From Prochlorococcus sp. MIT 1314 (lineage in GTDB: Bacteria > Cyanobacteriota > Cyanobacteriia > PCC-6307 > Cyanobiaceae): DNA of 64,000 bases. The notes under the pieces are model-generated. The model ran no database searches. It worked only from the letters and a program-made list of their open reading frames with translations, and was not told where the DNA came from. Both the position numbers and the translations under genes were made by a program. Positions 50,027 to 59,114 of this stretch are shown here, one piece after another. The stretch spans positions 372,001 through 436,000 of the forward strand of contig NZ_CP139300.1 in NCBI RefSeq assembly GCF_034093315.1. The letters run 5' to 3'. Within the stretch, counting starts at the first letter, position 1. Every line of letters begins with the position of its first letter.

Positions 50027-51571
50027 ATGTCAATTTTTAAAAGACTTCTATCAAATAAAAAAGGTTCAAGTAAGTCAATTATTAAAAATTCCGTAATCGC
50101 TGGAACGATTATATTTTCTGGTTTTGGGCAGGATGTCATGGCTAAAGGAAAGTCATACGTTGCAGTTGAACCACTAGTTTGTGATTTAGTTAAATCAATT
50201 GCATTACCATCTGACGAAGTTACATGCCTAGTAGATAGAAAACAGGATGTTCATGATTTAAAGATCAATCCAAGACAAGCTCAATTACTAAATAGCGCAG
50301 ACAAAGTATTCACTCTTGGCAAAGAAATGACTCCAAGTATGAGAAATTGGGAAAGTAAAAAGAATACTGTTGTTGTAGGTGTTAGTGCAATAGACGTAGA
50401 TGATCATTCTGATCATGAAGGTCACGATGACCACTCAGACCATGGTGGACATGATGATCATGCTAAACATTCAGCTAAGGTAGATGATCATTCTGATCAT
50501 GGAGGTCATGATGATCATTCAGACCATGGAGGACATGATGATCATGCTGAGGGTGCTTTCGAATGGGCAGGTAAATTCCAACTTTCTAAGGGTTCATACA
50601 AATGGTCATTTGAAAAAGTCGATGGAGAATATGCAGATCCTGCAATGAAGATGGTGATTCTCAAATCTAATGACATAGAAGGGTCTGAAGATTTGGCTAA
50701 AGAATTATTAGGATCTAAAGACTCAATAAGCAGAAAAAATAATGGTACTTTGATCGCAAGTAATAAAGCATTTATTCTTAACTTTGATCAAAGAAAAGAA
50801 AGCACTGTTTTTAATGTGGATATCAAAGAAGATGGTGAATATATATTTTTTACTGAACACATGCCTTTTGAGTTTGAAGCAACTCAACACTTCTTTAAAG
50901 ACGTCTTAAATAGTGATGTCGAGCCCATAGCACAAGTACCAGACGAAGGAGAGGGACATCATCACCATCATGACCATGGAGGTCTAGATCCACATGTATG
51001 GCATGATCCACATAACATCATAAAAATGGGAGATGTTATAAGCAAAAGTTTAAAGAAAGATATTTCAGTTTTTAATAGAGGGGACAGAAAATTAATTAAT
51101 GAAAGATTTGAAAAAGCCGATTCACTCTTAGAAGGCTTAGATAGTTGGATCGTCGAACAAGTAAGCTCTATTCCTGAGGAAAACAGAGTAATTGTCTCTA
51201 AACACAAAGCAATGGAATACTACGGTGATGCTTTTGGTTTTGAAACTATTAGTTTACTTGACTTTCTTGGAGACTCATCAAGTTTAAGGCCAGAGAACAT
51301 AAGTTCTACTTTGAAAATGTTAGATGAAGAGAAAGTTCAGGCAATATTTCCTGAACAAATTCCAGCATCTAAATTATTAAGAAACTTAAGTAGACAAAGT
51401 TCGGTTCCTTTAGCTTCTAATCAAATATTCGTTGATGGATTGATGATGGACGGGAATACGGTTTCAGTAGCTGTTCACAACACTTGCACAATTGTTGATT
51501 CATTAGGAGGAAGTTGTGATAAAGAATCTGGCTCCAATCTTGAGTCTGAATGGTACAAACTTTCAGATTAA
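50027..51571 (+). CDS. znuA: Zinc-binding periplasmic protein, ZnuA with inserted domain
   Basis: 514 residues, about 200 longer than usual ZnuA. A signal/anchor segment near residues 20-40, YVAVEPLVCDLVKSIALPSD then a long His/Asp-rich region (residues ~126-173, repeated DHSDHGGHDDH units). It is followed by a ~125-residue insert (from ~176, SKGSYKWSFEKVDGEYADP...) and a second short His run (HHHHHDH). Then the core resumes with DPHVWHDPHN. Core ligands include H76 (VHDL) and the DPHVWHDP His. The insert resembles no domain I can name. The His-rich loop is a typical zinc chelator of ZnuA. Confidence 0.9.
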   Translation: MSIFKRLLSNKKGSSKSIIKNSVIAGTIIFSGFGQDVMAKGKSYVAVEPLVCDLVKSIALPSDEVTCLVDRKQDVHDLKINPRQAQLLNSADKVFTLGKEMTPSMRNWESKKNTVVVGVSAIDVDDHSDHEGHDDHSDHGGHDDHAKHSAKVDDHSDHGGHDDHSDHGGHDDHAEGAFEWAGKFQLSKGSYKWSFEKVDGEYADPAMKMVILKSNDIEGSEDLAKELLGSKDSISRKNNGTLIASNKAFILNFDQRKESTVFNVDIKEDGEYIFFTEHMPFEFEATQHFFKDVLNSDVEPIAQVPDEGEGHHHHHDHGGLDPHVWHDPHNIIKMGDVISKSLKKDISVFNRGDRKLINERFEKADSLLEGLDSWIVEQVSSIPEENRVIVSKHKAMEYYGDAFGFETISLLDFLGDSSSLRPENISSTLKMLDEEKVQAIFPEQIPASKLLRNLSRQSSVPLASNQIFVDGLMMDGNTVSVAVHNTCTIVDSLGGSCDKESGSNLESEWYKLSD

Positions 51572-51648
51572 ATTTTTCTAATAAAAACGGTTTTCATTTC
51601 TTATTATTACTATTATTAGACTATTGTTTATTTAGTAAAAATCTTTAA

Positions 51649-53004
51649 ATGAGCATCAAAGATAAAGTTCCCGTAACCATCCTCACTGGATTCTTAGGCT
51701 CAGGGAAGACTACTTTGCTTAATAAGATATTAAGTGAAGAGCACGGGAAAAGAATAGCCGTAATTGAGAATGAATACGGTGAAGTAGGTATAGATCAAGG
51801 GCTCGTAATTAATGCCGATGAAGAAGTATTTGAGATGTCAAATGGGTGCATTTGTTGTACTGTTCGCGGTGATCTAATAAGAGTCCTTGGCAACCTTATG
51901 AAAAGGAGAGATAAGTTTGACTATGTTTTAGTAGAAACGACAGGGTTAGCAGATCCTGGGCCAGTTGCTCAGACTTTTTTCATGGATGAAGAAATTAGTT
52001 CCGAATTTACTCTTGATGGAATTGTAACTTTAGTTGATGCTGCACATATTGATCAGCAATTAGGAAGAAGTGATGAAAGTTCAGAACAAGTTGCGTTTGC
52101 AGATGTTCTTGTCCTAAATAAAACTGATTTGGTTTCTGATGATGCTCTAGATACTCTTGAATCAAGATTGAGAGATATGAACCGAATGACTCGAATCATT
52201 CGAGCCGAGAATGCCCAAGTACCCATCGAAACAGTCCTAAATCTAAGTGCATTTGATCTCGATCAAATCCTTAAACGCAGACCAACATTTCTTGAACCAG
52301 AATATCCTTTTGAATGGACAGGTGTTTACGACCTTGATGCAGGTAAATATGAATTAATGCTAGATGAAGGTCCCGATCCAGAAATGTCATTAGTAGCTTT
52401 TGCTAACCAAGGTGAGAGTGAAGAAGAACTTAAAGATGGTGCTGAATCCTGCGTAAGACTTTATGCAGAAAAAGCTAAAAGCTTAGAACCTGGGAATATC
52501 ATTCCATTTAGAGAACATATAAACCTTAAATTGCAGGATAAAGGAAATAAATCATTCATATTAGATATCGAAAAGGGATCAAAGATAGGTTTATATACAC
52601 AGCACACCGCTGAAGAATTCAATATGAAAATCATTAAAAGTGAAGACAATAATTCAAAAGAGATTCCATTTAATATTGAAAGATTCTGGCAAGCTGAGCA
52701 CGAACACGATGATGAAGTAACGTCAATTGCAATTGAACGATTTGGAGATGTTGATCCAGAAAAACTTAATACTTGGTTGGGCAGACTTCTTTCTGAAAAA
52801 GGGGTGGATATTTTTAGAACAAAAGGTTTCATTAGCTACGCAGGAAACCCACAGAGAATAGTTTTCCAAGGTGTACATATGTTATTTACAGCACAACCTG
52901 ATAAAGAATGGGGTAATGAACCTCGTAGAAACCAACTTGTTTTTATAGGTAGAAATCTGGACGAGAAAGAGATGCGTGAAGGTTTTGAAAAATGCCTGAT
53001 ATAG
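51649..53004 (+). CDS. CobW/COG0523-family GTPase
   Basis: 451 residues. Walker A GFLGSGKTT (14-22), ENEYGEVGIDQ, CxCC metal motif GCICCT at ~67-70, and NKTD (~157). C-terminal half includes a His/Asp patch (EHEHDDE) and the CobW-C domain. In zinc regulons such G3E GTPases are thought to insert or allocate zinc; position right after znuA supports that over a cobalamin role. Ends overlapping the WD40 gene start by 13 bases. Confidence 0.9.
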   Translation: MSIKDKVPVTILTGFLGSGKTTLLNKILSEEHGKRIAVIENEYGEVGIDQGLVINADEEVFEMSNGCICCTVRGDLIRVLGNLMKRRDKFDYVLVETTGLADPGPVAQTFFMDEEISSEFTLDGIVTLVDAAHIDQQLGRSDESSEQVAFADVLVLNKTDLVSDDALDTLESRLRDMNRMTRIIRAENAQVPIETVLNLSAFDLDQILKRRPTFLEPEYPFEWTGVYDLDAGKYELMLDEGPDPEMSLVAFANQGESEEELKDGAESCVRLYAEKAKSLEPGNIIPFREHINLKLQDKGNKSFILDIEKGSKIGLYTQHTAEEFNMKIIKSEDNNSKEIPFNIERFWQAEHEHDDEVTSIAIERFGDVDPEKLNTWLGRLLSEKGVDIFRTKGFISYAGNPQRIVFQGVHMLFTAQPDKEWGNEPRRNQLVFIGRNLDEKEMREGFEKCLI

Positions 53005-54050
53005 AATCATTTAGCCCAAGGGGGATGTTCCACGAGGGATGGACAGCTGAAGTTAATGATTATGCAATCGTTTGTGGTTGGGCTATTAAAGGAAAGTTAT
53101 TCATTGTTGGGGATGTAGCAGGAGGCATTTTTGCCTTTGAAGGAGATACTGGGAAAATTATTTGGAAAAAAGAAAATACACACTCTGGTGGTCTACTAGC
53201 AATGTCCATTCATCCAGAAGGAGAGATTTTTGCAACTTCTGGTCAAGATGGAAATATCCAAATATATAATTGCCACGAAGGTAAAGTAATTAAAACTCTC
53301 GAACTTGGCAAGGCTTGGGTAGAGCATCTTAAGTGGTCGAATGATGGCTTATTTCTTGCAGTAGCTTCTTCAAAAAAAGTATATGTTTTTAATGAAATTG
53401 GTGAAGAAAAATGGGTCTCAGATGATCATCCAAGCACAGTGAGTGCAATAAAATGGTCAAATAATAATGAGCTAGCTACAGCCTGCTACGGGAGAGTAAC
53501 ATTCTTTGACATAGTAAATAATAAAACGAATCAAAAACTCGAGTGGCAAGGATCATTAGTCTCAATGGAATTAAGTCCTGATGGTGATATAGTCGCCTGC
53601 GGGAGTCAAGACAATTCCGTTCATTTTTGGAGAAGATCAACCGGAATGGATGCTGAAATGACAGGATACCCAGGAAAACCTAGTCATCTTTCCTTTGATG
53701 ATAGTGGAAAATTATTAGCGACTAGCGGCAGTGAAAGAATTACGGTATGGAGCTTTATAGGTGACGGTCCTGAGGGAACTATGCCGGGAGAGCTATTTCA
53801 CCATACCGAACCTATTTCTAGTCTAGCCTTTTCAAATAAAGGTATGCTTGTAGCTTCAGGATCTAGAGATGGTTCTGTAGTCGCAAGTTTTCTAAAAAAA
53901 GACGGTAATGGTGACCCAGTTGGGGCTGCATTCGCAGGCGATTTAGTGGGTGCAATATCTTGGAGACCTGATGATTGTGCACTAGCTGCAGTTAATGCAA
54001 AAGGGGTGGTAAATGTATGGAAATTTAAAGTTCGTACTAATTCCTTTTGA
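52992..54050 (+). CDS. WD40-repeat protein (zinc cluster)
   Basis: 352 residues. A seven-bladed propeller pattern, with motifs AMSIHPEGEIFATSGQDGNI, SPDGDIVACGSQDNSVHFWR and LAFSNKGMLVASGSRDGSV. Its start overlaps the CobW gene, so the two products are probably made together. Adjacent WD40/CobW pairs are seen in marine cyanobacterial zinc clusters; a chaperone partner role is inferred. Confidence 0.87.
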   Translation: MPDIESFSPRGMFHEGWTAEVNDYAIVCGWAIKGKLFIVGDVAGGIFAFEGDTGKIIWKKENTHSGGLLAMSIHPEGEIFATSGQDGNIQIYNCHEGKVIKTLELGKAWVEHLKWSNDGLFLAVASSKKVYVFNEIGEEKWVSDDHPSTVSAIKWSNNNELATACYGRVTFFDIVNNKTNQKLEWQGSLVSMELSPDGDIVACGSQDNSVHFWRRSTGMDAEMTGYPGKPSHLSFDDSGKLLATSGSERITVWSFIGDGPEGTMPGELFHHTEPISSLAFSNKGMLVASGSRDGSVVASFLKKDGNGDPVGAAFAGDLVGAISWRPDDCALAAVNAKGVVNVWKFKVRTNSF

Positions 54051-54084
54051 AGGAATTTAAGCAGGAAAATAAAAATCATTCAAA

Positions 54085-54240
54085 CTACCAATAGTTTGCT
54101 TTTAAATGTCTTTCCATACAAATGACCTCACAGTCATTATCTATTCCTTTTGGGTGAATATCGCAATATGAGAGACATTGAAAATATTCGTCTATAGGAT
54201 TAGATTTATCAGTTTTACTAGCTTCTTTCGAATGATTCAT
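54085..54240 (-). CDS. 51-residue cysteine-rich peptide
   Basis: MNHSKEASKTDKSNPIDEYF, then QCLSYCDIHPKGIDNDCEVI and CMERHLKANYW: four Cys in pairs. ATG 54240 has GAGGA upstream. Small and possibly metal-binding, which would fit the zinc neighbourhood, but that is a guess. Confidence 0.55.
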   Translation of the reverse strand: MNHSKEASKTDKSNPIDEYFQCLSYCDIHPKGIDNDCEVICMERHLKANYW

Positions 54241-54429
54241 AAAAGAGTTCCTCAATTATTTAAAATTAAGATAGTCGAATTAAATATCAAAAGAAATAAG
54301 CAAAACTTACTAAAAATATCTCAAAAAATTAACACGATTGATAACTACTCTCGGACATTTTTAATTAAAAAGCAATGCGTATAAAAACGGATTGTCTTTA
54401 GAGAAATATTTTCCTAATTTTATATTGTT

Positions 54430-54721
54430 GAGTTCTAGGAGGTCTTTCAAAATGATCGATAGCCTGCCTGAAATTTCGGAATAACCCGAACTAATTTAAT
54501 TAACTGCTCCAATTATTTTTTATTAATGTCTAAGCTTACATCTTCTGCATCGTTCAGGTGCCCTTTAAGAAACAAGCTTAATTCTAGAGTGTTTGCCCCA
54601 GTTAAAGACAATTAGTTAATTTTGGTGAGCATTACCTTAATAGAGGTAATAGAGGTTAATTACAAGGATCCATGATTTAGGTGCGTTATTAACTTCAGTT
54701 AAAATATAAGTAAGAGATAAA
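54430..54721 (+). other. Transcribed-looking region with tiny frames
   Basis: TAGGAGG at 54436-54442 precedes MIDSLPEISE (10 codons). A 29-codon frame (54526-54615, MSKLTSSASFRCPLRNKLNS) lies downstream. Then comes a hairpin (ATTACCT/AGGTAAT, ~54630) and a strong terminator at 54722. Could be a leader-peptide RNA or a small regulatory RNA. No known family recognised, and no larger gene between 54241 and 54805. Confidence 0.4.
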
Positions 54722-54752
54722 AGAGGGCTTAAATAAGCCCTCTTTTTTTTTA
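54722..54752 (+). terminator. Strong Rho-independent terminator
   Basis: Perfect 9-bp stem AGAGGGCTT/AAGCCCTCT with AAAT loop, then about nine T. Ends a plus-strand transcript before the gene at 54806. Confidence 0.92.
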
Positions 54753-54805
54753 AGATGACTTTCTTCCAGTTTTATAGATAATGATTAAAACAATAAAATT
54801 TTAAA

Positions 54806-55078
54806 ATGGTTCGATATTATTGCCCATATTGCAATCCTAAATATCAATTTCAAAAACAAACCTCAAAAGGTACTTTGATTTGTGGCTTGTGCGGAGAGGA
54901 ACTTATAAAAAAACCATTTATTAGGTTGAACCAGATAATTGCGTTAGTTGCTGCGTCATCATTACTTCTACCATTAATATATACTTTTATTTTTTTAATT
55001 AAAAATCAGATAAATCCTCCTAATAAAAATTATCAAGCAAATAGTAATTTAATGATAATTATAAAAGAAACACTTTAA
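54806..55078 (+). CDS. Zinc-ribbon membrane protein
   Basis: 90 residues. N-terminal ribbon with two Cys pairs (RYYCPYCNPKY, LICGLCGEEL), a helix (IIALVAASSLLLPLIYTFIF), then a short tail. Conserved-looking; unidentified. Confidence 0.7.
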   Translation: MVRYYCPYCNPKYQFQKQTSKGTLICGLCGEELIKKPFIRLNQIIALVAASSLLLPLIYTFIFLIKNQINPPNKNYQANSNLMIIIKETL

Positions 55079-55105
55079 TAAAACAATTTAAAAGATCCTG
55101 AGAGG

Positions 55106-55339
55106 TTAACCTCTACATAGTGATTTATTTAAACAAGAATTTTTACTCTCAATATTTATTTGATCATCAATATTTTTTAATTTGTTTTTATTACTTATTA
55201 CTTTAACTTTTTGCCCACAATGTTCTTTGCAACCACCATTAAATAAATTATGTGCATACAAATTGGTAATATTCGTAAGTAATAAAACAAAAATTATTTT
55301 ATAAATTTGATAAAAATAAGACTTAATCTTTAATATCAT
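55106..55339 (-). CDS. 77-residue secreted cysteine protein
   Basis: N-terminal helix/signal (IIFVLLLTNITNLYA) then four Cys (GGCKEHCGQK, SCLNKSLCRG). Unidentified small secreted or lumenal protein. Confidence 0.6.
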   Translation of the reverse strand: MILKIKSYFYQIYKIIFVLLLTNITNLYAHNLFNGGCKEHCGQKVKVISNKNKLKNIDDQINIESKNSCLNKSLCRG

Positions 55340-55370
55340 TTTCCCAGAATTAGTAAATAAATAATATCAG

Positions 55371-55607
55371 TTAATTCCAAGGAGTGCTTATAAGTCCCCA
55401 TATATCGAAGAAGAAAAATAAAACTGCAATAACAACAAGATCCCATGCTCTTTCCCTAAAAGCCCAAGGTGCAATAAAAACTTCTCCAAGTCCGTGAAGT
55501 GCCGCCCCTACTGGTAGATGATCAAGAACCAGCAGACTGTGAGAGAGGATAAAAAGAAAGCTTGCGAAATATCTAAAAAAAACAAATTGCCAATTACTAG
55601 AACTCAT
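55371..55607 (-). CDS. 78-residue membrane protein
   Basis: FASFLFILSHSLLVLDHLPV and WDLVVIAVLFFFFDIWGLIS: two helices joined by a polar loop (GLGEVFIAPWAFRERA). The strongly patterned loop suggests a conserved family; unidentified. Confidence 0.65.
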   Translation of the reverse strand: MSSSNWQFVFFRYFASFLFILSHSLLVLDHLPVGAALHGLGEVFIAPWAFRERAWDLVVIAVLFFFFDIWGLISTPWN

Positions 55608-55735
55608 ACCTTTTAGATTTTTAAGAAATATACTTCAATGATCAAAATAATGATATGGATCTAGTCAAGAGATATTATTTTTGGTAGCCATAAATACGAA
55701 TAAAGATAAAAAGCTAAAGTAAAAATTACTAAACG

Positions 55736-57178
55736 ATGAAATATATGTTTTCAAGTTATCAGCCTAAAAATAGTTTTGATGAATATTTTAAGGATAATGT
55801 TAACTCTGCTAGAGAAATATTGATTCCACTTCTTTCATCTTTAGATAATATGGGTCTTGAGGAATTAAACAGGAATCATTCTGCCGCAAAAAAATTATTA
55901 CTAAGACATGGTGCAACTTTTAGATTAAATGATACTGGTTTAAAAGGTACTGAGAGAATATTACCTTTTGATCCACTTCCTAGAATAATTAGTAGAGATG
56001 ATTGGGTAACTTTAGAAAAAGGGCTAAAACAAAGGCTTGAGGCAATTGATTTATTCCTAGATGATATTTATAATTCTCAAAAAATAATTAATGATGGAAT
56101 AATTCCAAGAGAATTAATAGAGAGTTCAGAAGGTTGGAGACCCCAGATGATAGGCTTCAAACCACCACTAAATAAATGGTGTCAAATTTCAGGACTTGAT
56201 TTAATAAGGGACAGAAAAGGAGATTGGCATGTTTTAGAAGATAATTTAAGGTGCCCTTCTGGGGTTGCTTATTTTTTAGAAAATAGATTAGTTATGAAAA
56301 ATATTTTTCCTAATCTTTTCTCTGGAAGAATAGTAAAACCAATTGATGAATATCCATCATATCTTTTAAAAACTCTTCAAGAACTTGCAGTATGGACAGA
56401 TACTCCCAAGATAGTTCTACTTACTCCTGGAATTTTTAATAGTGCTTATTTTGAACATAGTTATTTAGCTCAAGAAATGGGCATCCAACTAGTTCAGGGT
56501 CATGACTTAGTTTGTAATGATGATTATGTATATTTAAAAACTACCTCTGGATTAAAAAGAGTAGATGTCATTTACAGAAGAATTGATGATGATTTCTTAG
56601 ATCCTCTTAATTTCAGAAAAGATTCCTGCCTTGGTGTTAGCGGATTACTTGATGTTTTTAAGGCAGGTCATGTTGCTTTGGCAAATGCGCCTGGGACTGG
56701 GATAGCAGATGACAAAATGATTTATTCATTTGTTCCAAAAATGATTAAATATTATCTTGATGAAGAAATTATTATTAAAAATGTAGAAACGTATATTTGT
56801 CATTACCAAAAGGATCGGGAATATGTTCTAGAAAATTTACCAAAACTTGTTGTTAAGTCTGTCGCCGAAGCTGGGGGTTATGGAATGTTAATTGGACCTC
56901 ACTCAACAACAAGTGAGATAGAAGAATTTGCCAATAAAATTAAAAAAAATCCTAGAAATTTCATAGCACAACCAACCTTAGAATTATCTACTGTGCCATC
57001 GTTATGTGATGGAGAACTCTATCCATGTCATGTTGATTTAAGACCATATATCTTGAGAGGGAAAGATTCATGGGTAAGCCCTGGTGGGCTTACGAGGGTA
57101 GCATTAAAAAAAGGATCATTAGTCGTCAATTCTTCTCAAGGTGGAGGATGCAAAGATACATGGGTTGTAGGTAAATAA
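55736..57178 (+). CDS. Circularly permuted ATP-grasp protein (COG2308)
   Basis: 480 residues. DTGLKGTERILPFDPLPRI, ISGLDLIRDRKGDWHVLEDN, VDVIYRRIDDDFLDPLNF and ANAPGTGIADDKMIYSFVP are the DUF404/407 cp-ATP-grasp signatures. Predicted to form peptide-like bonds. First of the trio with the alpha-E and transglutaminase genes; a gap of one base separates it from the alpha-E gene. Confidence 0.92.
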   Translation: MKYMFSSYQPKNSFDEYFKDNVNSAREILIPLLSSLDNMGLEELNRNHSAAKKLLLRHGATFRLNDTGLKGTERILPFDPLPRIISRDDWVTLEKGLKQRLEAIDLFLDDIYNSQKIINDGIIPRELIESSEGWRPQMIGFKPPLNKWCQISGLDLIRDRKGDWHVLEDNLRCPSGVAYFLENRLVMKNIFPNLFSGRIVKPIDEYPSYLLKTLQELAVWTDTPKIVLLTPGIFNSAYFEHSYLAQEMGIQLVQGHDLVCNDDYVYLKTTSGLKRVDVIYRRIDDDFLDPLNFRKDSCLGVSGLLDVFKAGHVALANAPGTGIADDKMIYSFVPKMIKYYLDEEIIIKNVETYICHYQKDREYVLENLPKLVVKSVAEAGGYGMLIGPHSTTSEIEEFANKIKKNPRNFIAQPTLELSTVPSLCDGELYPCHVDLRPYILRGKDSWVSPGGLTRVALKKGSLVVNSSQGGGCKDTWVVGK

Positions 57179-57179
57179 T

Positions 57180-58121
57180 ATGCTTTTAAGTCGTGTAGCA
57201 GAATCTCTTTATTGGATCAATCGTTATTTAGAACGTGCAGAAAACATATCTCGTTTCGTGGAAGTAAGTGAAGCAATGTCATTAGATTGTCCGCCAGGAA
57301 GTGCAGAACCTTGGCTCCCGTTAATTGATGCTTCGAGTGATAGAGAATCTTTTGATAAAAGATTCCCAGAGAAAAAACCCGATGACGTTATTAATTTTTT
57401 AATAAGAGATCGTTTAAACCCAAATAGCATAATTTCTTGCATTCAAATGGCAAGAGAAAATGCTAGACAAATCAGAGATGTCTTGACCACAGAAATGTGG
57501 GAACAGATTAATATTTTATATTGGAATATGCAAGAAGGAGAAGCAATATGGAATAAACCAAGACAAGAACAATTAAGTGAAATAAGGAGGGAATGTCAGC
57601 TTTTTTATGGAATTACAGATGCGACTCTAAGCAAAGATCTTGCCTGGAGATTTAGCATTCTTGGAAGATTAATCGAAAGAGCTGACAAAACATCAAGAAT
57701 TTTAGATGTGAAATATTATTTACTCCTTCCCAGCTTAGATGAACTTGGAGGAGTTCTTGATGAGCTGCAATGGATAGCACTTTTACGTTCAGCTGGAGCT
57801 TATCAAATGTTTAGGAAAGCAGAGCAAAATTCTATAAAGCCTAATTCAGTTGCGAGATTTCTTTTACTTGATCCAATTTTCCCTAGATCAGTAAGATACT
57901 GTCTTGATGGGATAAGCAATACTCTTAAAACAATTGATACCTCTCCTTCAACTGAAAATCCTTCAGAACTAGAATGCATGAGAGGTTTGCTTAAAGCAAA
58001 GTGGAGTTATATCAGAATTGAAGATATAATCAATGATGGTTTACATGAGGCAATCGATTCATTGCAAATGGATTTAAATAAATTAAATGAACTCATTCAA
58101 GAAAAATATTTTATTAATTAA
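57180..58121 (+). CDS. Alpha-E domain protein (COG2307)
   Basis: 313 residues. LSRVAESLYWINRYLERAEN, REFNARQIRD-like ARENARQIRDVLTTEMWEQI, WRFSILGRLIERADKTSRIL and the C-terminal YIRIEDIINDGLHEAID match the all-helical alpha-E family that always accompanies the COG2308 ATP-grasp. The pair is predicted to make or modify a peptide; target unknown. Confidence 0.92.
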   Translation: MLLSRVAESLYWINRYLERAENISRFVEVSEAMSLDCPPGSAEPWLPLIDASSDRESFDKRFPEKKPDDVINFLIRDRLNPNSIISCIQMARENARQIRDVLTTEMWEQINILYWNMQEGEAIWNKPRQEQLSEIRRECQLFYGITDATLSKDLAWRFSILGRLIERADKTSRILDVKYYLLLPSLDELGGVLDELQWIALLRSAGAYQMFRKAEQNSIKPNSVARFLLLDPIFPRSVRYCLDGISNTLKTIDTSPSTENPSELECMRGLLKAKWSYIRIEDIINDGLHEAIDSLQMDLNKLNELIQEKYFIN

Positions 58122-58132
58122 TAATTTTATTA

Positions 58133-58990
58133 ATGAGAATTAAATACATTCACAAACTTGAATATAAATACGAAGACCCTGTTGAATTAGGTGAGCATAG
58201 ATTATGTATAAAGCCAAGGTCAAATGGCTTCCAAAAATTAAAGAATTTTGAATTAAAAATAACCCCAGAACCAGAAATTATTTATCCATTACTTGCTGCC
58301 AGCGGAGAAGAGATTAATAGAATCAGATTCAATGGGTTAACAGATAATTTAATTATTGAATCAATTAGCGAAGTTGAAACTATTAAACATCCAAACATTA
58401 TTGATGGAGTTAAAAATAGAGATTTAACATTACCTTTTTGTAGAAGCATTATTAACAGAGATTTACAGGGAGCATTGGAGGGATGGATGCCTAATGGACA
58501 ACACGATCCCTCTGCCGTAGAACTTGCCCAAGAAGCCTTAGCAGGAAGCATTAATAACGCATTATCATTTACTTACCAGCTAATAGAGATTATTCAAGAT
58601 CGGGTTAAATATACCAAAAGACATACAGGACCAGCATGGCCGGCTAGTAGAACACTTAGAGAACGTATAGGTTCATGCAGAGATTTAGCAATGCTGATGG
58701 TAGAAGCTTGTAGGTCTATAGGTATCCCAAGTAGGTTTGTAAGTGGTTATCATTTTGAAGATCCGTTACCCTCTGAGTTGGATTTACACGCTTGGGCTGA
58801 ATTATATATTCCAGGCGCTGGTTGGAGAGGTTTTGATCCAAGCGGAAAAGGATTAATAGATGATAGATATTTAACATTAGTATCCTCTTCAAAATCTAAT
58901 TTAACTTCTGTAATTACAGGAAACTTTATAGGAAAAAATAATTTAGAAAATACTTTATCCTGGGAAATCAAAACTCTTGAAATAAAATAA
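58133..58990 (+). CDS. Transglutaminase-like protein (COG1305)
   Basis: 285 residues. An N-terminal beta domain (MRIKYIHKLEYKYEDPVELG) and catalytic core: RERIGSCRDLAMLMVEACRS with Cys, FVSGYHFED, DLHAWAELYIPGAGWRGFDP with His and Asp. Cys/His/Asp triad is intact. Completes the three-gene module with the ATP-grasp and alpha-E genes; likely a peptidase or cross-linker acting with them. Confidence 0.92.
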   Translation: MRIKYIHKLEYKYEDPVELGEHRLCIKPRSNGFQKLKNFELKITPEPEIIYPLLAASGEEINRIRFNGLTDNLIIESISEVETIKHPNIIDGVKNRDLTLPFCRSIINRDLQGALEGWMPNGQHDPSAVELAQEALAGSINNALSFTYQLIEIIQDRVKYTKRHTGPAWPASRTLRERIGSCRDLAMLMVEACRSIGIPSRFVSGYHFEDPLPSELDLHAWAELYIPGAGWRGFDPSGKGLIDDRYLTLVSSSKSNLTSVITGNFIGKNNLENTLSWEIKTLEIK

Positions 58991-59114
58991 ATACTAAATT
59001 TTTAATCTTTTAAAAACAGGAAAATATAAATAACAATATGTTTCTTTTTTAGTGTTAATTGATACGTTCTTGGATAAATATATCTGTTTTCATTTGTGTA
59101 ATCTTTAAAGAAAA

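Noticed and set aside
54178-54384. Plus-strand frame of 68 codons
   Set aside because: Overlaps a better small minus-strand gene (54085-54240) with a ribosome site and paired cysteines.
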